Positions 6,896-13,619 of a stretch of DNA of 17,756 bases are shown piece by piece. Position numbers and translations under genes: made by a program. Each line of letters starts with the position of its first letter. Within the stretch, counting starts at the first letter, position 1. Below the pieces are notes generated by a model, which did not search any database, was not told the origin of the DNA, and worked only from the letters and a program-made list of their open reading frames with translations. This DNA comes from Novosphingobium sp. UBA6722 (GTDB lineage: Bacteria; Pseudomonadota; Alphaproteobacteria; Sphingomonadales; Sphingomonadaceae): contig DKII01000139.1 of assembly GCA_002454125.1 (NCBI GenBank), positions 6,747-24,502 on the forward strand, given 5' to 3'.

Positions 6896-7903
6896 TCAGG
6901 CAGCATCAACGATCCGGAACAGCGTTTCGATCTGTTGCTGCTCCACCTCCGACACTTCGGGCCGCCAGACATCGAAGATCAGCACCAGACGATCGTGATC
7001 GCTGTCATTCCAGGCTTCGTGTTCAACCGAATCGTCAAACACCATCAGCTCGCCCACTTTCCATTCGCGCGTCTCTTCACCGACGCGGAAATTACACCCG
7101 GCCGGAACGACCAGCGGCAGGTGGCAGATGAAGCGGGCGTTGATCATGCCGGTATGCGCCGGGATGCGTGAATGCGGGCGCAGCAGCGAGAACATCGGCG
7201 TCGGCGCGCGATTGGGAATGCGGCACAGCGGAACCGGCCCTTCCAACGCGGCATAGGTCTGCGGCGTGCGGGCGATCCGGTCAGGCAGCGGGGTGCCCTT
7301 GTCGGTCAGTTCCCAGGTGCTCCAGTCAGCATTGCCGAGCAGGCCGTGAACATCGCCCTGCGGCCGCCCTTCCTGGAGCTTGGCATAGGGCGTGAAAGCC
7401 TGCTGATCGGCGAGCAGATCCAGCGCCTCGGCCAGGATCGCTGCGGTCTGTTCCTCCAGCGCTGCGCGCCAGGGATAGTCCGCCGGATCGGCGAACTGCA
7501 CATAGGGCAGATCGGGGTAGTAATAGGTCTGCGGCAATTGCGGAAATTTGCCGCCCTCGGTGCCGCGCTGCCGCTCACCCAGCATGATCTCCAGCGATTT
7601 CTGGAACTGGGGATGCCGCTCGGCGCGGGTCAGACCGGCCTGGTCCAGCCCCTCCAGCAGCAACTGCCGCTGACGCCGCCCGATCCATTCGACCGCCGCT
7701 TCGGCCCGGGCGCGCTCACCAAAGGAGACGGCGCGGCCTTCGAATGCGAGGTTGAGCACCCCGCGAAACCAGGCCCCGGCCGAGCGCAGGTCACCCGCCT
7801 GCAGCAAGTGCTCGGCCTTGGACAGCATCGCGGCGGAATCGGTGCGGTTACGCGCCAGGCGGCGTTCGGTCTCGGCCAGGTCAAAGCGGGGTTCGGGCGT
7901 CAT
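6896..7903 (-). CDS. Aspartyl/asparaginyl beta-hydroxylase-like Fe(II)/2-oxoglutarate dioxygenase
   Basis: A 335-residue protein of the AspH family (PF05118 type). Residues about 10-90 are TPR-like helices and the catalytic cupin fold follows. Candidate active-site residues are H250 (RIPAHTG), H261 (CHLPL), H295 (VEHEAWN) and R305 (DRLVLIFDVWRP). Their spacing of 11, then 34, then 10 matches the iron and 2-oxoglutarate ligands of human AspH very closely, and G252 stands where AspH lacks the usual acidic ligand. It should hydroxylate Asp/Asn side chains in a protein or peptide, or a related small substrate. No signal peptide is seen. Two starts are possible: TTG at 7909, overlapping the upstream stop as TTGA, and ATG at 7903, two bases after it. 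I use the ATG. It is the third gene of the DOMON-NamZ-AspH run. Confidence 0.85.
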   Translation of the reverse strand: MTPEPRFDLAETERRLARNRTDSAAMLSKAEHLLQAGDLRSAGAWFRGVLNLAFEGRAVSFGERARAEAAVEWIGRRQRQLLLEGLDQAGLTRAERHPQFQKSLEIMLGERQRGTEGGKFPQLPQTYYYPDLPYVQFADPADYPWRAALEEQTAAILAEALDLLADQQAFTPYAKLQEGRPQGDVHGLLGNADWSTWELTDKGTPLPDRIARTPQTYAALEGPVPLCRIPNRAPTPMFSLLRPHSRIPAHTGMINARFICHLPLVVPAGCNFRVGEETREWKVGELMVFDDSVEHEAWNDSDHDRLVLIFDVWRPEVSEVEQQQIETLFRIVDAA

Positions 7904-7905
7904 GA

Positions 7906-9111
7906 TCAATAGAGCCTGTAAGGGGTGCTGGCGGCAATCCAGGCCGCTTCATCGGTGCCGGCAAGCCTTTCCAGGTCGCCCGCTTCGGCAGCAGGATCAT
8001 CGACCCATTCGCGCAAGGCCGGTCCGCCGTTGATCACGTCGATCGCGAGCCGTTCGAACTCGTACTCATAGGGGAAGTCGCGCCACAGCTCGTAATCGGG
8101 ATAGAGCCGCCGGATTGCCTTGAAGGCCAGCGCCTGCAAACGCCAGGGGCGGAAGGCATGATGATCGTAGAACCCGCCCTCGGCATGGATCATCAGCCCG
8201 TTGCACAGCGCCCCGGCATGCTTGTGGAAGGTTGGCGTGAACCAGACCTCGCGCAGCGCGCAGCCCGCCAGCCACTGCGGGGCAAGCCGCCGCATTTCGG
8301 CATGGACCGCCTTGGCATCGACATCGGGCGCGCCGAACAGTACTTCGAGCGGGCGGGTCGTGCCGCGCGCTTCGGACAGGGTCGCGCCTTCGAGCATGAC
8401 CGTCCCGGCATAGGCGCGGGCCATGTTGAGGCTGGCGGCATTGGGACTGGGATTGATCCAGATCCGGCTTTCGGGCCAGCCCCAGCCCGGCGCAGCTTCG
8501 GGAGTCCAGCCCTGCATGGTGATGACGCGATAGGGAACGTCCAGGTCGTTCTCAGCGATGAACCACTGGCCCATCTCGCCCATGGTCAGCCCGTGGCGCA
8601 TCGGCATCGGCCCAGCCCCGACGAAGCTTTCCTGCCCTGGCACCAACAGCGTGCCTTCAACCGGACGCCCGGCAGGATTGGGGCGATCCAGCACCCATAC
8701 CTCCTTGCCGGTGCCTGATGCCGCTTCCAGCAGGTACAGCAGCGTGGTGACGAAGGTGTAGATCCGGCAGCCAAGGTCCTGCAGGTCGAACAGGAAAACG
8801 TCGGCGGTGGACATCATTTGCCCGGTCGGGCGGCGGACTTCGCCATAGAGGCTGAAGACCGGGATGTTGTAGTGCGGATCAAGCTCGTCCGCCGTCTCGA
8901 CCATGTTGTCCTGCTTGTCGCCCTTCAGGCCGTGCTGCGGGCCGAAGGCGGCGGTGACATTGATCCCGGCGGCAATCAGCGCGTCGAGCGAATGGGTCAG
9001 GTCGGCGGTGACGCTGGCCGGGTGCGCGACCAGCGCCACGCGCTTGCCCGCCAGCGGCGCGCGCAACTCTGGCTCGGCCAGCAGGCGGTCGATCCCGAAC
9101 AGCACGGTCAT
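7906..9111 (-). CDS. namZ: NamZ-like exo-beta-N-acetylmuramidase family protein (DUF1343)
   Basis: A 401-residue protein of the DUF1343 family, now associated with exo-N-acetylmuramidases (B. subtilis NamZ/YbbC, family GH171). Family-typical stretches are FGIDRLL at the start, GKRVALVAHPASV, FGPQHGLKGDKQDN near 60, FSLYGEVRRPTGQM, DVFLFDLQDLGCRIYTF near 110, and the DRPNPAGR loop. Characterised members release MurNAc from the non-reducing end of peptidoglycan fragments. The start is the ATG at 9111, which overlaps the previous stop as ATGA; an upstream in-frame extension to 9135 lies inside the preceding gene. No signal peptide or lipobox follows the start, so this copy looks cytoplasmic, unlike secreted NamZ. 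Family call is strong. The exact substrate is uncertain, and so is the symbol. Confidence 0.87.
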   Translation of the reverse strand: MTVLFGIDRLLAEPELRAPLAGKRVALVAHPASVTADLTHSLDALIAAGINVTAAFGPQHGLKGDKQDNMVETADELDPHYNIPVFSLYGEVRRPTGQMMSTADVFLFDLQDLGCRIYTFVTTLLYLLEAASGTGKEVWVLDRPNPAGRPVEGTLLVPGQESFVGAGPMPMRHGLTMGEMGQWFIAENDLDVPYRVITMQGWTPEAAPGWGWPESRIWINPSPNAASLNMARAYAGTVMLEGATLSEARGTTRPLEVLFGAPDVDAKAVHAEMRRLAPQWLAGCALREVWFTPTFHKHAGALCNGLMIHAEGGFYDHHAFRPWRLQALAFKAIRRLYPDYELWRDFPYEYEFERLAIDVINGGPALREWVDDPAAEAGDLERLAGTDEAAWIAASTPYRLY

Positions 9112-9617
9112 GCCGGCAGCCCCAGCGCGCGGCATTCGCTGGCGTGGAATTCGGGGGCACCGGGGCGAAAGGCCAGCGCCCAGAAGCGGTTCAAGCCGTC
9201 CTCGTCTTCAATAATGCCGTTCAGGGCAACCGTCGCCGGGACCGGCAGGGTCGAGCGGATTTCGGCCGTAAGGCGCAATTCGCCGTCGCTGACCGTCACG
9301 GCAATTTCAACTTCGGCCGGGGCATCGCGCATCCCTTCGCGGAAGGCATCGAAATCATAGCAGGCCCAGCGGGTCGAGGGGGAGAGGTTGAATTCGCGAT
9401 AGCTGGTGCCGTCGTGGCTCCAGAAGATCTCGAAGCAGGTGGTCTTCCAAAGGTTGTCGAACCGGCCGGGCGTGGCCACGGTCGGCACGGCGATCTTCGT
9501 TACGTCGCCGCGCGCGACGAATGTGGCGCGGCAGCCATCGGCAGTCGGGACAATGTCGGCCTCGATCGAATGGATCGAACCGCTCGCGCAATCGGGGTGG
9601 AGAACCAGGCTATGCAT
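9108..9617 (-). CDS. DOMON-like domain protein
   Basis: A 169-residue soluble protein that fits the short DOMON-like proteins common in Sphingomonadales, a family sometimes described as MurB-associated. The pattern is beta-rich: I see GCRATFVARGDVTKIAVP, then RFDNLWKTTCFEIFWSHDGTSYREFNLSPSTRWACYDFDAFREGM, then a run of strands ending with PEFHASECRALGLPA. DOMON-type folds bind haem or sugars, but no obvious haem ligand pair stands out here. No signal peptide is seen. It overlaps namZ by four bases, so the two are translationally coupled, and it is the first gene of the minus-strand operon. The ATG at 9617 is six bases after a -10-like CATTAG. Function is unknown; a link with sugar or muropeptide handling is inferred from the neighbour. 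Confidence 0.75.
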   Translation of the reverse strand: MHSLVLHPDCASGSIHSIEADIVPTADGCRATFVARGDVTKIAVPTVATPGRFDNLWKTTCFEIFWSHDGTSYREFNLSPSTRWACYDFDAFREGMRDAPAEVEIAVTVSDGELRLTAEIRSTLPVPATVALNGIIEDEDGLNRFWALAFRPGAPEFHASECRALGLPA

Positions 9618-9623
9618 CGCCGC

Positions 9624-9652
9624 CTAATGCCCGCTGCCCGAAGGAGCATCAA
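9624..9652 (-). promoter_or_regulatory. Candidate leaderless promoter of the DOMON-namZ-aspH operon
   Basis: On the minus strand TTGATG (9652-9647), a 17-base spacer, CATTAG (9629-9624), six bases, then the ATG at 9617. This is the cleanest example in the window of a promoter placed directly before a start codon. It faces away from the tyrS promoter in the same 92-base gap. Confidence 0.5.
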
Positions 9653-9671
9653 GCGGCACGTCATGCGGCAC

Positions 9672-9700
9672 TTGGGCTTGTCCGCAACCGCTGCTATGGG
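9672..9700 (+). promoter_or_regulatory. Candidate promoter of tyrS
   Basis: TTGGGC (9672-9677), a 17-base spacer and TATGGG (9695-9700) stand nine bases before the ATG at 9710. There is no Shine-Dalgarno between them, so a leaderless or nearly leaderless transcript is likely. I saw no T-box or other long leader, and the gap to the divergent gene is too short for one. Confidence 0.4.
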
Positions 9701-9709
9701 CGCGGCGCG

Positions 9710-10933
9710 ATGACTTACAAATCCAGCCTCCTGCGCCTGCTCGATGAACGTGGCTACGTCCACCAGATGACCGATGCCGAGGGTCTTGACGCCCTCGCAG
9801 CCAAGCAGGTGGTGCCCGGCTATATCGGCTTTGACGCGACTGCACCCTCGCTCCATGTCGGCAGCCTGGTGCAGATCATGCTGCTGCGGCGGCTGCAGCA
9901 GGCCGGGCACAAGCCGGTGGTGTTGATGGGCGGCGGAACAACCCGGATCGGCGATCCGACCGGGCGCGACGAGAGCCGCAAGATGCTGAGCGACGAAGTG
10001 ATCGAGGCCAACATCGCCTCGATCCGCACAATCTTTGAGCGCTTCCTGACCTTTGGCGACGGGCCGACCGATGCAATCATGGTCAACAACCACGATTGGC
10101 TGGGCCAGCTTGGTTATATCCAGCTGCTGCAGGAAGTCGGCACGCACTTTACGGTCAACCGGATGCTGACCTTCGATTCGGTCAAGCTGCGGCTTGAGCG
10201 CGAGCAGCCGATGACCTTCCTGGAATTCAACTACATGATCCTCCAGGGTTACGACTTCCGCCACCTCGCGAAGAATGCCGGGGTCCGCCTGCAGATGGGC
10301 GGCAGTGACCAGTGGGGCAATATCGTCAACGGGATCGAGCTGTCGCGGCGGATGGACGGGACCGAGGTCTTCGGTGTCACCACCCCGCTGCTGACCACGG
10401 CCGATGGCGCCAAGATGGGCAAGACCGCCGCCGGCGCCGTCTGGCTCAACGACGATGCCCTGCCGGCCTACGATTTCTGGCAATACTGGCGCAACGTGGA
10501 TGACCGCGATGTTGGCAAGTTCCTGCGCCTGTTCACCGATCTACCGCTGGACGAGATCGCCCGGCTCGAGGCGCTGGAAGGCGCGGAGATCAACCAGGCC
10601 AAGATCGTGCTGGCCAATGAAGTGACCCGGCTGTGCCGCGGCGATGAAGCGGCCAAGGCCGCCGAGGCCACGGCAGCTGCTACCTTTGCTGGCGGCGGTG
10701 TCGGCGAAGACCTGCCCGAACTGGCGCTGCCGGCCGAGGGTCTTGGCCTGATCGATGCCCTTGTCGCGATCGGCTTTGCCGCCAGTAGGGGGGAGGCCAA
10801 GCGGCTGATAGCCGGCGGCGGCGCGCGCATCGATGGCGACAGCGTCACCGATGAATCGCACCACATTGCGGGTGGCGCGGAAGTCCGGATTTCGGCCGGG
10901 AAGAAGAAGCACGGGGTACTGCGACCGGCCTAA
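9710..10933 (+). CDS. tyrS: Tyrosyl-tRNA synthetase
   Basis: A 407-residue class I aminoacyl-tRNA synthetase that charges tRNA-Tyr in the cytoplasm. The first ATP motif is FDATAPSLHVGSL at 41-53, where HVGS (49-52) replaces HIGH. The tyrosine-binding region is YMILQGYDF (175-183) and QMGGSDQWG (195-203). The KMSKS loop reads K235-M-G-K-T239. The final ~65 residues are an S4-type RNA-binding domain (LIDALVAIGFAASRGEAKRLI). Length fits the bacterial TyrS group with the S4 tail. The start is the ATG at 9710, because the family N-terminus begins there; the open frame back to 9521 is shadow coding over the DOMON-like gene. A hairpin follows the stop. Confidence 0.95.
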   Translation: MTYKSSLLRLLDERGYVHQMTDAEGLDALAAKQVVPGYIGFDATAPSLHVGSLVQIMLLRRLQQAGHKPVVLMGGGTTRIGDPTGRDESRKMLSDEVIEANIASIRTIFERFLTFGDGPTDAIMVNNHDWLGQLGYIQLLQEVGTHFTVNRMLTFDSVKLRLEREQPMTFLEFNYMILQGYDFRHLAKNAGVRLQMGGSDQWGNIVNGIELSRRMDGTEVFGVTTPLLTTADGAKMGKTAAGAVWLNDDALPAYDFWQYWRNVDDRDVGKFLRLFTDLPLDEIARLEALEGAEINQAKIVLANEVTRLCRGDEAAKAAEATAAATFAGGGVGEDLPELALPAEGLGLIDALVAIGFAASRGEAKRLIAGGGARIDGDSVTDESHHIAGGAEVRISAGKKKHGVLRPA

Positions 10934-10944
10934 GCTGCTGGCAC

Positions 10945-10976
10945 CCGGCAAGAAATTGCCGGTTTACCCTTTCTTT
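10945..10976 (+). terminator. Probable rho-independent terminator of tyrS
   Basis: CCGGCAA (10945-10951), a GAAA tetraloop and TTGCCGG (10956-10962) make a perfect 7-bp stem twelve bases after the tyrS stop. A broken T-rich stretch (TTT, then TTTCTTT) follows. The interrupted T tract makes it weaker than a textbook terminator. Confidence 0.5.
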
Positions 10977-11030
10977 GCCGATTGCGTTCACAATAGCGGC
11001 TGGATCAATTTGATGGAGGCGAGCGAAGCC

Positions 11031-11372
11031 ATGTCTTCGGGAGCACAGCTGACTGTTACCGACCTGCGCCGGGCCACGCGCCATCCGGTCGATCACAAGG
11101 TCATTGGCGAGCATCGCCGCCTGGGCGACGTGCACCTGCACATCGTCAACCTCTCGGCACATGGTTTCATGACCGAAGGCGAACTGGCGCTGGAACGCGG
11201 TGAGCGCGTAGTCATCCGCCTGCCCGAAGTTGGCCGGATCGAAGCCCACATGATCTGGTCAGCGGGCGATCGCGCCGGCTTCCAGTTCGAGCGGATCATC
11301 CGTCTTGAAGACTTCATGAAGCTGATCGACACGCTGCAGCCCAACCCGCGGCTGCGCCCGACCCGCCGCTGA
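11031..11372 (+). CDS. PilZ-domain protein
   Basis: A 113-residue single-domain PilZ protein, a likely cyclic di-GMP receptor. The binding signature is split as usual: R13-R-A-T-R17 supplies RxxxR, and N40-L-S-A-H-G45 stands in for the (D/N)xSxxG motif. A beta-barrel pattern follows (HMIWSAGDRAGFQFERII). Length is typical of stand-alone alphaproteobacterial PilZ proteins, which modulate motility, adhesion or exopolysaccharide output. I chose the ATG at 11031 because GGAGG (11015-11019) precedes it; an ATG at 11013 would add six residues but has no ribosome binding site. It has no obvious operon partner: tyrS ends upstream with a hairpin and the receptor gene downstream has its own promoter. 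Confidence 0.8.
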   Translation: MSSGAQLTVTDLRRATRHPVDHKVIGEHRRLGDVHLHIVNLSAHGFMTEGELALERGERVVIRLPEVGRIEAHMIWSAGDRAGFQFERIIRLEDFMKLIDTLQPNPRLRPTRR

Positions 11373-11407
11373 ACTCTGCCGACCAAGCGCATTGCCGCAT
11401 CGACGAG

Positions 11408-11437
11408 TTGCGCGATCAGTTCTTGATATAGTATAAC
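11408..11437 (+). promoter_or_regulatory. Candidate promoter of the TonB-dependent receptor gene
   Basis: TTGCGC (11408-11413), an 18-base spacer and TATAAC (11432-11437). The region is distinctly AT-rich against its surroundings. The -10 lies within the candidate Zur site, which would allow repression by blocking polymerase. Confidence 0.5.
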
Positions 11438-11439
11438 AT
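11428..11439. promoter_or_regulatory. Candidate Zur (zinc uptake regulator) box
   Basis: The 12 bases ATAGTATAACAT match the core ATGTTATAACAT of alphaproteobacterial Zur sites at 10 of 12 positions, by my recollection of that consensus. The site covers the -10 of a receptor gene with a His-rich loop, which is the gene type Zur controls. The left half-site is imperfect. Confidence 0.45.
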
Positions 11440-11448
11440 GGCGTCTAG

Positions 11449-11460
11449 ATGGCGCGCCAT
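11449..11460. repeat. 12-bp perfect palindrome at the receptor start codon
   Basis: ATGGCGCGCCAT reads the same on both strands and its last two bases are the first two of the chosen ATG. A separate 7-bp inverted repeat, CATGGCG (11437-11443) and CGCCATG (11455-11461), overlaps it. It could be an operator or an mRNA hairpin covering the start. Confidence 0.4.
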
Positions 11461-13564
11461 GTTGAAGTCCAGACTGAGCCTGACGGCCCTCGCCATCGCC
11501 CTCCTCCCCACCGCCGCCTATGCCAATGAAGCGCAAGGCGACGATCCGCACGGCAAGGCCCATGCCGAAGACGACGGGATCGTCGTGGTTGGCCATCCGC
11601 CGGTCGATTTCAACCTGCTCAACAGCACCAGCACGCTTGAGGGCGATCAGCTTGACGTCAGCCTGCGCGGTCAGCTGGGCGAGACCCTGGCCAGCCTGCC
11701 GGGTGTTTCGGCTACCTCCTTCACCCCCGGTGCCTCGCGGCCCGTGCTGCGCGGCTTTGATGGCGATCGCATCCGGGTCCTGACCGATGGGATCGGCGCG
11801 ATCGATGCGTCGAGCGTCTCGGCCGACCATGCCGTGGTCTTCGATGCGCTGACGGTTGACCATATCGACGTGCTGCATGGCCCGGCCGTGCTGCTGTTCG
11901 GCGGCCAGGCGATCGGCGGCGCGGTCAACGCGCTCGACAAGCGGATCCCGCGCGCCGTGCCGGATGGCATCAAGCTCGACGTGCTTGGCTCCTATGGCTC
12001 GGCCGCCAACGAACGCGCCGCATCGGGTGCGGCGCAGTTCCGCCTGGGTGATCGCTGGGCCGCCAGCGTCGATGCCTCGTGGCGCAAGAGCGATGACCTC
12101 AAGGTCCCGGGTTTTGTCAATTCGCCCTCGCTGCGCGCCGCCCTGCTGGATGAGGCCGCCGAATACCGCGCCGATGGCGAACCGGCCGAGGCCGAGGAAT
12201 ACGAGGAACTCGCCAACCTGACCGGCAAGGTCCCCAACACCGCCGCGCGCAGCACGACCTTTGGCGCGGGCCTGGCCTTCATCGACGCTGGCGGGAACCT
12301 GGGCATCTCGGTCCAGCGCCAGGATATGCGCTATGGCCTGCCCTCGCGGCCGGGCGCCGGCCATCACGATCACGGCGGCGGCGATCATGGCGAGGAGCCG
12401 GTTTCGATCGACCTCGGCCAGACCCGCGTCGACCTGCGCGGCGCGGTTGAGCTGGGCGATGGCCTGTTCGATTCGATCCAGGTCCGCGGTGCCTTCGGTG
12501 ACTATCAGCACATCGAGTTCGAAGGTGACGAGGTTGGCACGACCTTCACCGGCCGCGGCCTCGAAGCCCGCGCCGACCTGGTGCAGAACGAGAAGAACGG
12601 CTGGCGCGGCCGCAGCGGGATCCAGTACTTCACCCGCAACCTCTCGATCGTCGGCGCCGAGGCCTTTGCCCCGTCAAACGACGTTACCCGCTTCGGGGTC
12701 TTCACGCTCCAGTCGCTGCGCCTCGGCCAGATCGAGCTGGAAGGCGCCGGCCGCTATGAACGCGCCACGGTGCGCGCCAATTCGGTCGGCTTCCAGCAGG
12801 CCTATGATCTGTGGAGCGGGTCGGCCGGCCTGACCTGGCGCTTTGCCCCGGGCTGGAAGCTGGGCGCGAGCTATATCCGCGGGGCCCGCGCGCCGGCGCC
12901 GGAAGAGCTGCTGTCCGATGGCCTCCACGTTGCCACCCAGTCCTATGAACTGGGCAATGCGAACTTCCGCCCCGAAACCAGCAACGGCGGCGAAGTCTTC
13001 CTGCGGTATGATGGCGGGCGCTACAACTTCTCGCTCACCGGCTACCTCTCCGATTTCGACAGCTTCATCGCGGCCCTTCCGAACGGCGCCGAAATCGATG
13101 GCTTCCCGGTGTTCGAATACTCACAGGGCAAGGCCCGCTTCCAGGGCTTCGAAGCCGCCGCCAGCGCCAAGGTGCTGGACTGGCGCGATGGCGGCCTGAC
13201 GCTCGACGCCCAGGCCGACTATACCCATGCCGAGCTCAAGGACGTCGGCCCGGTCCCCCGCATTCCGCCGCTGCGCTTGCGCGGCGGGGCCGAGTTCGAA
13301 TTCGGCCCGCTGCACTTCCGCGGCGAGGTTGAATGGAACGACAAGCAGGACCGCGTCGCCAGCTTCGAGACTCCGGTCGCTGGCTTCACCCTGGTGAATG
13401 TCTCGGCCGTCTGGCACCCGCTGGGCGATGAAGGACCGCTGACACTGAGCCTGGCCGGCAACAACCTGTTCAACGTTTCGGCCCGCCGCGCCGCATCATT
13501 CACGCGCGATTTCGTGCCGCTGGCCGGCCGCGACGTGCGCGTGACCGCAAAGCTATCCTTCTGA
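11459..13564 (+). CDS. TonB-dependent outer-membrane receptor, ZnuD-like
   Basis: A 701-residue outer-membrane receptor. The N-terminus is a signal peptide (MLKSRLSLTALAIALLPTAAYA, cut before NEAQG). A plug domain follows (GQLGETLASLPGVSATSFTPG, then RPVLRGFDGDRIRVLTDG and VDHIDVLHGPAVLLFGGQAIGGAVN), then a beta barrel ending in F as outer-membrane proteins do. Residues 302-310 carry a His/Asp-rich loop (HHDHGGGDH), and more His and Asp lie just after the signal peptide. These features resemble ZnuD-type receptors, which import zinc with TonB energy. The ATG at 11459 is preferred over 11438 because it starts a clean signal peptide and leaves a leader after the -10. A possible Zur box covers the promoter. 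The receptor class is sure; the zinc substrate is inferred. Confidence 0.9.
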   Translation: MLKSRLSLTALAIALLPTAAYANEAQGDDPHGKAHAEDDGIVVVGHPPVDFNLLNSTSTLEGDQLDVSLRGQLGETLASLPGVSATSFTPGASRPVLRGFDGDRIRVLTDGIGAIDASSVSADHAVVFDALTVDHIDVLHGPAVLLFGGQAIGGAVNALDKRIPRAVPDGIKLDVLGSYGSAANERAASGAAQFRLGDRWAASVDASWRKSDDLKVPGFVNSPSLRAALLDEAAEYRADGEPAEAEEYEELANLTGKVPNTAARSTTFGAGLAFIDAGGNLGISVQRQDMRYGLPSRPGAGHHDHGGGDHGEEPVSIDLGQTRVDLRGAVELGDGLFDSIQVRGAFGDYQHIEFEGDEVGTTFTGRGLEARADLVQNEKNGWRGRSGIQYFTRNLSIVGAEAFAPSNDVTRFGVFTLQSLRLGQIELEGAGRYERATVRANSVGFQQAYDLWSGSAGLTWRFAPGWKLGASYIRGARAPAPEELLSDGLHVATQSYELGNANFRPETSNGGEVFLRYDGGRYNFSLTGYLSDFDSFIAALPNGAEIDGFPVFEYSQGKARFQGFEAAASAKVLDWRDGGLTLDAQADYTHAELKDVGPVPRIPPLRLRGGAEFEFGPLHFRGEVEWNDKQDRVASFETPVAGFTLVNVSAVWHPLGDEGPLTLSLAGNNLFNVSARRAASFTRDFVPLAGRDVRVTAKLSF

Positions 13565-13584
13565 GGAAAGAAGCAGCACTCGGC

Positions 13585-13613
13585 TTGGCAAGCGTCATCG
13601 GCGCTGCCATGCC
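13585..13613 (+). promoter_or_regulatory. Candidate promoter of the MFS_3-cysK pair (leaderless geometry)
   Basis: TTGGCA (13585-13590), a 17-base spacer and CATGCC (13608-13613), then six bases to the GTG at 13620. The -35 is good and the -10 poor. The 55-base gap after the receptor gene shows no terminator, so read-through from the receptor gene is also possible. Confidence 0.33.
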
Positions 13614-13619
13614 GGGGGC

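Noticed and set aside
9521..9709. Upstream extension of tyrS
   Set aside because: It overlaps the DOMON-like gene and adds no TyrS sequence; the family N-terminus starts at 9710.
11438..11458. Earlier receptor start at ATG 11438
   Set aside because: It directly abuts the -10 hexamer, so it would not be transcribed, and it would put seven residues before the signal peptide.
11093..12511. 472-codon minus-strand open frame
   Set aside because: It is the antisense of the receptor and PilZ genes in GC-rich DNA; composition is typical of shadow frames and no domain is seen.
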